Shown here: positions 24,057 through 35,005 of the stretch, one piece after another
Position numbering within the stretch: position 1 is the stretch's first letter
Layout of the letters: each line of letters opens with the position of its first letter
Assembly: GCF_002127325.2 (NCBI RefSeq)
Contig: NC_035445.2
Coordinates: 84,852,468 to 84,916,467, forward strand
Direction: 5' to 3'
DNA length: 64,000 nucleotides
Origin: Helianthus annuus
Taxonomy: Eukaryota; Streptophyta; Magnoliopsida; Asterales; Asteraceae
The notes under the pieces: model-generated
What the model was told of the DNA's origin: nothing
What the model saw: only the letters and a program-made list of their open reading frames with translations
Databases searched by the model: none
Translations under genes and position numbers: made by a program

Positions 24057-24149
24057 TTTATATTCACCAACTCCAACGCGATGCATAGAAACCACAACTC
24101 TCATAAGTCCAGAATCCCTCCTAGACGATCAACTCAACTAGAAGGCACA

Positions 24150-24165
24150 CTGGACTGGGGGGACT
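24150..24165 (+). other. Polypurine tract region before the 3' LTR
   Basis: GGACTGGGGGGACT directly precedes the 3' LTR. A short G-rich purine run here is where plus-strand synthesis would start, although two pyrimidines intervene and the match is weak. Confidence 0.4.
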
Positions 24166-24816
24166 TGAAGAGGTATGGTCCCAATTCCCTGCCTACATGG
24201 CAGGGACCACACCACCTTTTGTGCACACAAGGCATCCATGTCACCAAGACCTTCTAGAAGCTCCCAGAAGACGTCTAGGCGGTCCATAGCTGGCATCAAA
24301 GATGCTTCGTCCAACATAAAGGACAACACGTGTCACCATTGAGAGAAGGCCACATAGGCCTGTGACAATCCAGGGAGCAAGTCTGACACAACCAGTACGA
24401 GGTATCCAGCGTAAGCGAATAGAAGGACGCCACGTGTACCACTACACCCTTCGCGACAGAGCAGACCAAGAGGATATTCCCCTTGGTCGGACAGCTGGCG
24501 CACACCCACAGCTGGCACAGCTGCTTCCTCCTTCTTCACCATCCGGCTATAAATAGGACCCTTCATCATTCAGGTTAAGGATCTTAGCTCTCTTTACTCA
24601 CTCTATACACACACTGTTTTATTCATCTCAGAGCAGTACTTATTCTCACGCCGGAGCCTGGTTAAGAGGGAAAACCCCCTTTTCCCCTCTTAACGAGACT
24701 AACGGTGTTTACTGTTTTGCAGATCTCAGGCCTTTGATACGAGCAAGAGAAGAGGTTGAACCCCATAAGTGAAACGACCCTCTTGGTTATCCTTTGTGTT
24801 AACCATTGTTTCAACA
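24166..24816 (+). repeat. 3' LTR
   Basis: 651 bp, same sequence as the 5' LTR by eye, TG...CA ends, followed by the TAGAC duplication at 24817-24821. Confidence 0.96.
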
Positions 24817-25155
24817 TAGACGGTGGTGGTGGGTGGTGCTGGACGGTGGTGGTGGGTGGTGGACGTGGACGGTAGGTGGTGGTGATGGTGGTGGACGGTG
24901 GTGGTGGCAGACGGTGTTGGTGGGTGGTGGTGGACGGTGGACAGTGATGGTGGGTGATGGTGTTTAACCCTTTACAATAAGTTGATTTAGATAAACCAAA
25001 CTATAGCCAATAGCTGAGTAAATAATTAGGACTACATAAAAAGTAATTTTGTTGGACCACCCGCATAATTTTACTATTAAATCAATAGAAAGTATTGTAC
25101 GTGTCCATTTGTTTAGTAAATGGATTTCTAGAAAACAGTTCACAATTGGTACTGT
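24817..25155. repeat. GGT-rich minisatellite, right half, then unique flank
   Basis: GGTGGTGGGTGG/GGACGGT repeats to about 24963 continue the array interrupted by the retrotransposon. The remaining bases to 25155 show nothing recognisable. Confidence 0.7.
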
Positions 25156-25470
25156 GGGTGAGGGGGGCACCCTCGGTGACCCCATGCGGGGACCATGTTT
25201 GCCGAAGAGGGGCGGTGCCGCCATCAAGGCGGGAGGCCAAATCGGGGCTCCAAATCGAGGAGCCGGCACCGAAGAGGGGAGGAGAGAGAAGGTGGGCCCC
25301 CCATTCAATCAACCAATGAAATTTTTTTTCTTTTTTTTAATAAAAAAACAAGTCACCTAAGAGGGGAGTGCCGCCATCAAATTGGGGTATGAGGGGAGTT
25401 GACGTGGCATAACCTGATTGGGTGTGCGTAAGAGAGGGGACTCCCCTCTTAAGGGAGTGCCCCCTCACCC
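25156..25470. mobile_element. TIR-bearing MITE
   Basis: Inverted ends GGGTGAGGGGGGCAC on the left and GGGTGAGGGGGCACTCCC reversed on the right, 315 bp apart, with no coding sequence. No convincing target duplication was found, so the superfamily is not assigned. Confidence 0.6.
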
Positions 25471-25518
25471 TGAGTATTCAATTCATCAACTTTTCAATGA
25501 TTTAACAAATATTTGATT

Positions 25519-25622
25519 CATTTTTTTTATTTGAATGGCTAAACTTGCATGCCATGGGGATTGAACACATGACCTTCACCTATTTTACACCTTATCTACT
25601 CACCAACACCATTGGGCTATTT
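25519..25622 (-). mobile_element. tRNA-derived SINE, second copy
   Basis: On the minus strand an A-box-like TAGCCCAATGGTG is followed by a B-box TGTTCAATCCCC and the 3' end TTTAGCCATTCAAAT plus an A-rich tail, matching the 3' end of the SINE at 5414-5548. A target duplication is not clear. Confidence 0.6.
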
Positions 25623-26198
25623 ACAACCACAAAAAATGAATTTGACCAAAGCCGATCTTGTGAATTTGCAACCACAAAAATGAATTCATGAAGCTTATAT
25701 TGTATATCACATTTACTCTAGCTTCCCGATCTTGTAAATTTGACCAGAGCCGGCCCAGAGCATGGACGCCGAGGACACCTGGTCTGAGATCGTTTTTTAG
25801 GGAGTCTAAATTTTTTCTATATGTATTTTTTAAAATATAGAACCTAAAAAACTTATTGGCCCAATACTTAAAAAGAAAAAATAAAGATAGCCCAATATAA
25901 AAACTTGTTGGCCCTATACCTTAATAAGAAATTAATATCATCAAAAATACTAAAAAAAAATATTTATATAATTTAATTCGTTAGGACCTAAACACATTTT
26001 TTTCAGACTCCTACAAGACACATGACCCTCAGGATTAGCCATTAAATTTCGTCGTTGGATCTTACTTGCAGTCACTCGGTGATGGTTATAATGATATTTC
26101 ATTTTAGACAAGAGGCCCTCATCAAGCTTCATGGTGATTTGAAGGTCGTAGCCTAGGTCATGGGCCTTCCTAATGTTTACACGTAAACTTCATTGATG
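25623..26198. other. Gene-free stretch with transposon-like phrases
   Basis: AT-rich; holds GAGCCGGCCCAGAGCATG near 25748 and a loosely complementary phrase near 26030 that may mark a decayed hAT-like element. Nothing codes for a recognisable protein. Confidence 0.3.
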
Positions 26199-27161
26199 TA
26201 GTGGTGCACAAATCGGGTTTTTTTAAAAACCGGGTTTCGGGTAGGATCGGGTTCGGGTAGGATCGGGTTTTACAAAATCGGGTTTTTTTAAAAACCGGGT
26301 CGGGTCCGGGTCCGGGTTCTCTACCAAAAATGTATACCCTATATACCCGGGTTCGGGTAGGGTTCGGGTCGGGTTTTATAAAACCCGGGTATTATAATAC
26401 CCTATTTCCGGGTTCGGGTCCGGTTCGGGTATTCATCGGGTAGGGTTCGGGTATGCATCGGGTTGGGAAAAAACCCGCACCGGGTATTAAAAAAACCCGA
26501 CCGGAACTATGCTTATAAAATGTATTAAATATAACTCTCACACATAGACATCAAATCTATTGATAAACAGAGGCACAATTTATAAATAGAGGCACAATTT
26601 ATAGTTCTTCATGTGGTTATTCTTGAACTTTATAAACAGAGGCACAATTTATTAAATACAAAAACTAATAATGATATTAAACAAATAAAGAAATAGAAGG
26701 GCCAACATATATTGGCATATTTGTTTCCACTTGTAATAAAGTATACTAAATAATTAAGTAGCGGTGGCAAATATCATTAGAAACCTAATAATTAAACAAG
26801 ATTACATCAAAGTGCATACATAATTTTGTTAAATCATAAGAACTAGAAGTCTTAATGCATACATAATTAAACAAGATTACATCAAAATTGGGTTTTTTTA
26901 AAAACCGGTTCCGGGTATTTATAAAACCCAGTTCCGGGTTCGGGTTCGGGTATTTATAAAACCGGGTTTCGGGTATAAACCGGGTATAAAAAAAACCCGG
27001 TTCCGGGTTCGGGTTTTAGATCAAATATGCATACCCGGTCCCTACCCTACGGGTAGGGTCGAGTTCGGGTTCGGGTATAAAAAACCCGGGTTTTATAATA
27101 CCCAGTTCCGGGTTTTTTTTTTCGGGTCCGGGTCCGGGTTCGGGTTTTTTGTGCACCACTA
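26199..27161. mobile_element. hAT-like non-autonomous element, CCCGGGT-word family
   Basis: 963 bp with a perfect 8-bp duplication CATTGATG (26191-26198 and 27162-27169). Ends are TAGTGGTGCACAAA and its reverse complement. The outer 250-300 bp on each side consist of GGGTTCGGGT/ACCCGAACCC-type words in both orientations; the middle (26515-26895) is AT-rich unique sequence. No transposase. Confidence 0.88.
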
Positions 27162-27169
27162 CATTGATG

Positions 27170-28662
27170 TTACATAATTAAATGCTATTAGTCAAATAAT
27201 TGCGGTTTGTGGTTGCACGTAGCTTTTAATGTTGATTAAAAGGACCAGCCCATGCCATGACTTCACACATTAACAACTTCTATCTCTTAACACATGTACA
27301 TACAAAATTATAAACTTAACCCAATGCTTCCCAATCACTATTATTATAAGTACGTACTTTCATGTTCTAAATAAGTTTTGACATCTTATTATGATTACAA
27401 AAATGATTAGAACATTTTTATCTGTTTATGAAATTAGTTCATTGTTTATAAACAGTTTGAATAAAATGTTTATAAATTTTTGATGTGATGTTTACTCGTA
27501 TAGTTGTTTATTTTCTAGATTATTAAGGTTTTTAAGTTGTTTTTATGTTTTTTAGAGCAAGTAACTTTGCCAGATATAGCAAAAATGTCTTGGATACTCG
27601 AACACTTAAATACGCTTGTACGAGTAAAAGATTTCTTAGGTTTGTCACTACATCTAACTTTACTAGTTTGTACAAAACTAAGTGGCTGCTTGTTTAGCTC
27701 TTAATGGGCTCTTAATGGTTCAGAATGTTTGTTTCGCAAGCAGATGTCTGAATGGTTCAGACATTTGCCTCAAAAAGATTAAACATTATTATACAAGAGT
27801 GTTTCAATTTAATCATTCAAAAGTTTCCAATTAGCCCCTAATATTTGTATAAACATACAAAAAAGATACCTCTTTTGAGTCTTTCCCCTAAATTACTCGT
27901 TTATGAAGGCACACTATAGCATATTTAATACTCTCAACTCCACTGGTTTGTACAAAACTAATATTTTTATAGATATCTTATTCCACGAAGATATTTTCCG
28001 TTTTTTTTTATAAATGTTACAAAACAATGTGCTATCCTATTATAAATTTTACAGAACAATGTGTTATTCCTTTAAAGTTGTGTAAATTTCACAAAACTAA
28101 CATTTTTTAGATATGTTAAACTCAGTACCAATATAATTTTGTAAAAATCTTATTCCGCAAAGATATGTTCCGTTTTTTTTTATAAATTTTACAAAACAAT
28201 GTGCTATTCCTATTATAAATTTTACAGAACAATGTGCTATTCCTTTAAGGTTGTGTAAATTTCACAAAACTAACGGCTACTTTGGAAAATAAAATCAAAC
28301 AAAAAACTACAACGGATAGAAAAAATTAACATAAAATGAGAACTACTACAATTAACAAAACCACAAAATAACAATTTATAACTTTTTTAAAACAATATAA
28401 TCAAAACTGAAATAAGGACCTACTCCAGAAAATTGCATTCAATTCAGAATATAGAGACGAGACGGATCACTTAACTTCTACGCTCGTGTCTATATACACA
28501 TCTTTCGTTCAGTTTCTCAAAGAGTTTCCGTCGCTGAGGCCCATATCCTCTCAAGTCAAATAACGCCTGTGTGAAAATCAAAGCACAAGAACAAATTCGG
28601 CTTCAATGATCGAATATATTGTACAGTTTGAACAAAAATGGCCTGGCCTGGCCCGTGCTGAT
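27170..28662. other. Gene-free AT-rich interval
   Basis: Between the hAT-like element and the RRP45 3' end. It includes a tandem duplication at 27974-28271. The phrase GTTTAGCTCTTAATGG near 27690 hints at a decayed MITE. The last 200 bases are 3' flank of RRP45. Confidence 0.4.
27974..28271. repeat. Tandem duplication, period about 174 bp
   Basis: Two copies beginning TCTTATTCC(A/G)C(G/A)AAGATA, each containing two ATAAATTTTACAGAACAATG-like phrases and ending TTTCACAAAACTAAC. They differ by a few substitutions. Confidence 0.75.
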
Positions 28663-30725
28663 CTAACTTGCATTCGACTTGTTTCTTCTCTTGTGCTTGG
28701 GCTTCACTGCGTCTTTTAGCGACTTTGATTGCTTTCTCTCTAATCCAACTTCGTGTGTCAAAGCAATCGAGTTGGTCTCAGATGATTTTGGGTTAGATTT
28801 GGTCTCGGGATTCACTTGACTTGATTCTTCTTTCTGCTTGTCTACAGGTGCAACTGTAAATTCACCCATAAGAAAGAAATTAAGGATATACGTTAGTGAC
28901 GAATAGTTTGTCGCAGTTCAATAAAAAAAATTTAGGTTAAATACCACGAGAAGCTAGAGAAGTTCTCAATGCATCGCCATCAACACCCTTTGAGTACGGG
29001 TCCCTGAAAAAAAAGTGACTAGTATACATCAAATACTTATAAGAAACCGTTCAGGGGTGGCCCACTTGACCCAGCTCGTTAATTTACGAGCTGATTTCGG
29101 GTGAGCTTCGAGCTTGAGCCATACCAACTAGCAGGACCACCACTAAAACCCTTCAACGTGCTGTTTCTCTTGTTTGTTTTATCGTGTTCGTTGAATTGGC
29201 TTGCAATACCAGATTGATCTGAACCCACCGTTAATCTTTCCATGTGACGCTTTGCCACGTCACTGGAACCCTGTTGATCGGGATTGTGACGTTTGATTTT
29301 CCGTAATGATCGTTGTGTATTATAAGATTCAACCTGAAAATACATATTTGCAAATAGATCAATACACTATATTACGATTGCAAAAAATATTCAAATCTAT
29401 ATTGAATTTAAAGAGACTCACGGCATCTTTTATTTTGCTTGTTATATCACCAGCCTTCACGGAAGCGATGCGCAAACACTGCATAATAACAGTCTGCGAG
29501 ACCGCATCACCGCCAGCTTTCTGAATAGCACAAACGTCACCATTTGTGTTGAGTGTAGCAGTCATTGATCCACCCATCACAGCCTCTTCATAGTGAGTCG
29601 GGTCAATCACCTACACCATCAATTAAATTACGAAAACCCAACCGTACATGAGATATAGAATATAGTTTTAAGATTCATTTTGCATACCACGGTGTTTTCT
29701 TTACCGATAAATCCAAATGTTACTGCTACTGGAAAATGGTGAAGTATTAATGAAAGTGGCTCCCTCTCCTGTTCAATGCACACATGACAGTTTGATTATT
29801 GAAAATAGTGTTTTCTATAACGTCAACAAACACTATTATTATGTTAGTGAAAACGCAGAAAAAACTCACATCGGGTGGATGTACTATCAACTCTTGACCG
29901 TCTTCTCCTCCTAACGTACATTCAGGCCTCCTAAATGTTGACAATGCAGCCAAAGCAGCAATATTCGCAGCATCAACTAAATTTCTGTTTTCACATACAC
30001 GATCTTTAACTGAATACAAATATAAATTGCAACGAAAATAATTTACATCCTTTTGGATTTGTATCGAGTTTTTCAAACTTACCCTCCATTGTCTATAATG
30101 TGAAGGTCAATCCGAATAGACCATACTAACTTCCCGGCAATAACACAAAGCGATTCCGTGTCTACTGCCCTGCTTTCCCTGCAAGATTAACTTCATCAAA
30201 TACATGTGCGAGTCATGATTATGTTAAAATATTAAAATAAAAGAAAAGGTAACTGAACAAATAAACCGATACCTTAAACCACGATCTACAATCCGACCCA
30301 GTTCAATAGCGGTCTCACCAGGACGACCTGGTTCAAACGAAGGATCAGCCATCGGTGAAAACTCGGTATAGATTGCAAAAGACCCTTCGTTTGGCCTGTC
30401 TCTATACGGTTGACTAAGTTGACCAGTGACAAAACCGATAACTTGTGTCTGACCAAGCTGCACCTCTGCTGAACCATCTTCACTACATTAACAAACACAT
30501 GTCAACAAGCTATTCGTATTTCATTTCCTAACATTTTTACATAAAAAATTATACAAAAATATAAAATTTAGGTGTATGTGTATCTTACCTGCCAAACCTA
30601 ATAGTTAGGTTTCTATAGTCAAAAGGTCTTCTACCATCAACCCTAATGTCTGAAAGTAATGCACTTTCAATGAATTTCTTTTCATTTACTGTCATTATTA
30701 GTGAATTAGCTAGCCTGTGTTCCAT
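28663..30725 (-). CDS. RRP45: Exosome complex subunit RRP45 (CER7-like), nine coding exons
   Basis: Core subunit of the RNA exosome, in the RNase PH-like ring that threads RNA to catalytic subunits; plant RRP45 is itself non-catalytic. Coding exons (minus): 30725-30589, 30482-30273, 30178-30083, 29984-29870, 29768-29688, 29610-29422, 29333-29125, 29003-28945 and 28853-28663. They total 1,287 nt, one frame, GT-AG throughout, 428 residues, close to the family length. Recognised segments include SALLSDIRVDGRRPFDYRN, VQLGQTQVIGFVTGQL, FAIYTEFSPMADPSFEPGR, ELGRIVDRGLRESRAVDTES, DAANIAALAALSTFRRP and GDVCAIQKAGGDAVSQTVI. The C-terminal tail is hydrophilic and ends in a basic KPKHKRRNKS stretch, probably a nuclear signal. 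In Arabidopsis RRP45B (CER7) affects wax synthesis through RNA control of CER3. Confidence 0.95.
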
Positions 30726-31085
30726 TTTCTCTCCTGCATTTCATTAACAGAAATTAGGGCACCAATCACAGTGATGTTCTACAGTTATAGGTTCAGTTTC
30801 ACTGAAATTGAAACTTGCTACCTAATAATCGTCGGTAACAAGACAATTCTATCGATTAAATTACATAAAAATGATAAAATTTTGGTTCTATAACTACACA
30901 ATTTGATTGCGGTAGTGATAAAGATGAAAGGTAAAATAAAACAAATGAAGAACAAAAATATGGACTTGCCTGTAAACGGAGGAAGCGGTAGTATTCACGG
31001 TGGTGGCGACGACGGCGGCGGTAGCAGTGACGGTGAATACGGTGGTTGGAGAAGAGAGGGTTTGCAGAGGGTTTTTGGGAAAAGC
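30726..31085 (-). promoter_or_regulatory. RRP45 5' leader with probable GC-AG intron
   Basis: A C-rich leader exon probably runs from about 31085 to 30970 and ends CAG|GCAAGT, the standard form of a GC donor. The acceptor ATGCAG ends at 30734, eight bases before the ATG. The first exon would be non-coding. Transcription start is inferred from composition only. Confidence 0.5.
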
Positions 31086-31228
31086 ACAACTAACGGAATA
31101 AACAAACGAGAACTTTGTTATGTTCGTAGGAATTCATGTTCGTTTATTTAATAAACGAACGAACGTAAACGAACTTTCAGTTTAACAGTTCATGAATTGG
31201 TCATTAAACATTTGATTTGTTTACAACC
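31086..31228 (-). mobile_element. Relic of a GTTCG-word hAT-like element
   Basis: On the minus strand it reads AAGGTTGTAAACAAATC then GTTCATGAACTG and GTTCGTTTACGTTCG, matching one end of the GTTCG-word family. Truncated, with no opposite end. It sits directly upstream of the RRP45 leader. Confidence 0.6.
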
Positions 31229-31283
31229 TTAAACACGGCTAATATATTAATTCATGCCAAATACTTTAATTTATAAGTCCAAC

Positions 31284-33016
31284 TAGGGCTGCAAACAAAC
31301 TGAACGTTCAATAAACTGTTCGGCGAGAAGTTTATTTATATTTGTTCGTTTAATAAATGAACGAACATTAACAAGAAATTTGTTTGATTAGTTAAATGAA
31401 CAAACATGAACATATGCCTCGTTCGTTCAGTTGCGTTCGTGAACGTTCGGTAACAGGGGCGGACCCAAGCCCACTTTAAGCTGGGCGGGCGCACCCCCGG
31501 GGAAAAAAAGTTTAGTGCTAATTTCCGTCGAAAATCCCGTCCGCACCCCTTGGAATTTTTTGTCCGCACCCCTTGGAATTTTTCTACCGCACCCTTGAAA
31601 TTTTTCGTCCGCACCCCTTAGGTAAAAAGTGTTATCAATTTATATTTTATATTTTTTTAGTAAACTTCTATTTAAAAAAAATACTACCTAAATTATATAA
31701 CTTTTAATACCTAACTAACTAAACCCAAATACCCATACCTTTACCCACTTATAATTCCTAACTAGTTAGCCCACTAAGTTTTAGCCCATTAATCAAACCC
31801 AACAATATTTCAAACTATAATAAAATAATTAAAGCCCAAAACCTTTAGAAATTCTCTCGCGCTCTCTCTCTCTCTCTCTCTTGCGTCCCTGCACTGCCAA
31901 CGAACAACATCACCCAACGACAACAGTCCAGCAGCCGGCGACCAGCGTAATCAGCCACCATACCACCGTCGTTTGACACCAAATCTAACCGGAATCCGAA
32001 CACGGGTAAGTTTCTTTGTTATTTTGATGACTTTGGTTGATATTATAGGAGAGAAAAAAGGGTAATAAAGTTGTTAAATAGGTTTGAAATTTTGTGTGTT
32101 TTGAGTTGTTTATAGTTGTTTGGATGATTTTTAGGGTGATTATGCTGTTTATATATTTTTAGATTATGTTGTTTATATATTTTTAGGGTGATTACAACTT
32201 ACGTTATGATTTCTAGGGCTTGAATAATTGAAAATTAAAATTAAATTTGAAACATTATGTTATGGAGCGATAAACTTATGTTATATAGAGAAAGAATTGC
32301 TTAAGAATTTTAATTTTAGATGATGTTTTGGATAGATTTCAAAAAATGAAACTTGTAGGGCGTCGAGGTTTTAATTATGTTTGTAACAAGGTTTGACATA
32401 TTTTTGATGATTATATAAATTTAGTTTGATGTTCGTTTGTTTTACATGACCCGACCCGACCCGATACGAACCGGTTTTTTTACTTATATACCTAGGGGCC
32501 TAAAATTTTTAAAAATATTCTGCACCCTCATGAAAAAATTCTTGGGTCTGCCACTGTTCGGTAAGGTGTTTGTGAACATGCGTTCATGTTTGTTTGTTTG
32601 TTTATGTTGTTCATTAAAGATTTTTTTTGCATTTATTTATTTTATTTTATTTTAACTTTTCTATATTCTTTAATTCTTGTTTATTTATTACCCTAACATA
32701 TAAAATTTAAAACTCTATTCACGCCTTGTTTATACACCGTTCCCCTTCCCTTCTCATTATTTATATTGATAAATACTAATGACCTCTGTTCCACAATTTT
32801 GGCTTCAAGGTCTAGTGCAACTCCCTCCCACCATCCACTTGTAGCTTTCGATGATTTTATTTGTGTTCTTGAACATGTGCGTTTCCATAATGAAGGAACA
32901 TGAATAGAAAATCTTGTTCGGTAAGTGTTCATAAACCGTTTGTGAACACAATATTTTCTTAACGAACGAACACAACAAGGTCTTGTTCGTGTTCATTCGG
33001 TTCGTTTGCAGCCCTG
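31284..33016. mobile_element. hAT-like element, GTTCG-word family, carrying a nested hAT
   Basis: Flanked by AGTCCAAC (31276-31283) and AGTCCGAC (33017-33024), a 7-of-8 duplication. Ends TAGGGCTGCAAACAAAC and, reversed, CAGGGCTGCAAACGAACC. Without the nested insert it is about 620 bp, in line with the copies at 777-1323 and 62823-63471. No coding sequence. Confidence 0.82.
31454..32556. mobile_element. Nested hAT non-autonomous element with CAGNGGC ends
   Basis: 1,103 bp with a perfect 8-bp duplication TTCGGTAA (31446-31453 and 32557-32564). Ends CAGGGGCGGACCCA and, reversed, CAGTGGCAGACCCA, typical of plant hAT elements. It contains a (CT)n tract near 31860 followed by a C-rich stretch that could be a captured leader; no ORF recognised. 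Confidence 0.88.
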
Positions 33017-33024
33017 AGTCCGAC

Positions 33025-34130
33025 ATACTTAAAAGTTAAAATGATGTAGCTTGAAAATGATATGTTTAACTCAGTTAGCTAATGAGGGGTTGGTGAATTG
33101 TAAAAGGTTGATAGATTGTAAATGGATAGTGATTAAGTTTTATGTGTGTTATTAGGGCCAAAAGTGAGTTGACAGGTTGTAACAAATGGGGTAAATGTTT
33201 TGTAAACGAATTGATTGGTCGGTTTAATTAAACTAGTTAAACAATTCAATTGAACAAGACATATTCAATTGAACGAGCTAAATATCCCAATACTACTTGT
33301 TCATCAACACATGAAAAGTCAAGACTTGATTTTGTATGTGTGGTATTGGTTTAGTACTTCGGATCATATCAGATTTTATCAACTCACAAAAATGTCAAAT
33401 ATTTTTTGTCCAAGTGTAGGCCACTTATATCTAAACTATTGTGTACCACTAAACCCATGGAATTATGTATTTTTTTTTACTTGAATTCACTCCGGTGAAG
33501 GCGGCGGTTTGGTGTTGGGGCTCGTTTTTCCGGCAGCAATGGCGGAGGTGAGTGGTGGTGGGTATTCGGTTGAGGAGATGAGATGGTGGTGGTGGTTTGA
33601 GGAAGAAGAAGGGGGTGGGGTAGGACCCATAAAGTTTTATTGTTTTAATTAAACATTTTTTTATTTTTGATTTTCTTAGTAAATGAGGGTTCTTTAGTCA
33701 TTTAACAAAACTTAATTGACAAATTTAATATGGTTTAGTGATAAGGATCACCCGAGTGCAAAAATTGTAACCACCGGAACCAAGTCTGTAATTTTCGCAA
33801 ACCACATGGACCAACCAAGTATTTAACTCTTAAACTAATAGTATTGTTAAATAGTCCACCCCATTTCTCCAAAGTATTATTTCTAACAAACATGACAACG
33901 TCAAAACCCAACCAACCCTCTCGACAAACACCGATGGAGTCAATGATGTTTGGGTATGTAGTGCAAGGTTAATCATTTTATGTTTTGCTTTGTGTGGTTT
34001 GAAGTTGGTTCGGTTATGATATACGATTAAGGTACGATTTGGATTGAAGATTTTGTTTAGTTTAAGATGTGAGTGTTCGTGAGATTTAGCATGTGCGTGT
34101 AGTTATGAATTTGTCATATATGATTTGACA
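33025..34130. other. Gene-free interval with a lone MULE-type terminus
   Basis: The segment 33640-33835 reads, in reverse, GAGTTAAATACTTGGTTGG and CATGTGGTTTGCG, the style of the long TIRs of other MULEs here, but no partner was found. A G-rich stretch near 33490-33620 encodes nothing recognisable. Confidence 0.4.
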
Positions 34131-34313
34131 TATAGTTTTGGATAAATTACTTTTTGAGTCCCTGTGTTTTATGTGTTTTAACCACTTGAGTCTAAAAGCA
34201 AAAAGTTTAACGCCCTGAGTCCCTATAAGCATTTTCTTTAACCATTTGAGTCTAAATTTTTAACTTCGTTTGAATTTTCTGTTAGTTTTTTATTAAAAGA
34301 CTAAAATACCCTT

Positions 34314-34356
<43 letters not shown>

Positions 34357-34472
34357 AACACACTGAACACACACTCTCTTCCTTATCTCTCTCTCACCAC
34401 CACCACCACCACCGCCAAACAACAAATCCACACAAATTCACATAAAACACTAAATCGGTATCATGATTAGGC

Positions 34473-34735
34473 TTAAAAGTGGAAATAAGTTGGAGTCAGA
34501 GGCTTAAAAACCTCGGATCCCATTGTTTGACCAAATCCAAATGCTTTTGAAGAAGATGCATATAAACAATCCAATCCCCATTGCTGGTTACACTTGTCAT
34601 TGGCATAAATATCCAGTTTGCCCACCCATGAGAAATAATACGAACCAAAATGAGGCTTTCCCCATCCAAAATCCACTGTTTCACACTGTAAACGCATCCA
34701 AAATCGACAGTCGACACCTGTTTTGAGAGAGAGAA
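34473..34735 (-). pseudogene. Captured BAHD acyltransferase C-terminal fragment
   Basis: Minus-strand reading contains DFGWGKP, the structural motif near the C-terminus of BAHD acyl-CoA transferases. In shifted frames it continues NGDWIVYMHLLQKHLDLV and then VFKPLTPTYFHF with a stop at 34473. The DFGWG motif is duplicated in degraded form just before (TVDFGC). Several frameshifts make it non-functional. Assignment rests on the motif and its distance to the stop; substrate class cannot be told. Confidence 0.6.
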
Positions 34736-34764
34736 AGAGGGATGAGAGATCTCGTTGCAGCAGC

Positions 34765-35005
34765 CGACAAGGTTGAGCCCTGACTCAGCGATGAGGTGGT
34801 CCAGCAAAGTTAGGTTAAAGTCGCCGGGAACACAGAACACGTCGGAGACTCCGATCTGGACGAGGCGGCGAGTGTGGCCTCGCCGGAGTTGAAGGGGACG
34901 GTCGACGCCGTTGTGGCCTCGCCGGAGTTGAAGGAGACGGCCGAGTGTGGCCTCATCGGAATAAGTTCTTCAGTCTGTGATGGTTGAAAGATGAATTTGG
35001 GAAAG
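34765..35005 (-). pseudogene. Captured pyruvate decarboxylase N-terminal fragment
   Basis: The reading RRLVQIGVSDVFCVPGDF followed by NLTLLDHLIAESGLN and LVGCCNE is the start of the thiamine-diphosphate-binding domain of plant pyruvate decarboxylase, including the conserved glutamate of GCCNE. It is preceded by a repeated VPFNSGEAT segment. The match ends just after CCNE, where the source gene continues and this copy switches to unrelated sequence. A fragment only; no enzyme is encoded. Confidence 0.82.

Larger units (their letters stand above)
12954..24816 (+). mobile_element. Full-length Ty3/gypsy Tat-lineage LTR retrotransposon with antisense gene
   Basis: 11,863 bp element bounded by TAGAC duplications (12949-12953 and 24817-24821). 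Both LTRs are 651 bp, begin TGAAGAGG and end TTTCAACA. Order: LTR, primer-binding site, gag-pol on the plus strand, a large spliced gene on the minus strand, a minisatellite and the 3' LTR. Two RNase H regions in pol, the first degenerate and the second of the archaeal type, place it in the Tat group, where extra antisense ORFs are known. Reading both LTRs I saw no difference, so insertion was recent. gag-pol carries a stop and a frame change; the antisense gene does not. Confidence 0.95.

Noticed and set aside
23494..24257. Repeat-encoded proteins of 190-245 residues in several frames
   Set aside because: Frames are open on both strands only because the unit length is a multiple of three; no start context, no splice or promoter logic for the plus-strand frames.
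25748..26035. hAT element with GAGCCGGCCC ends
   Set aside because: The supposed right end matches poorly and no 8-bp duplication was seen.
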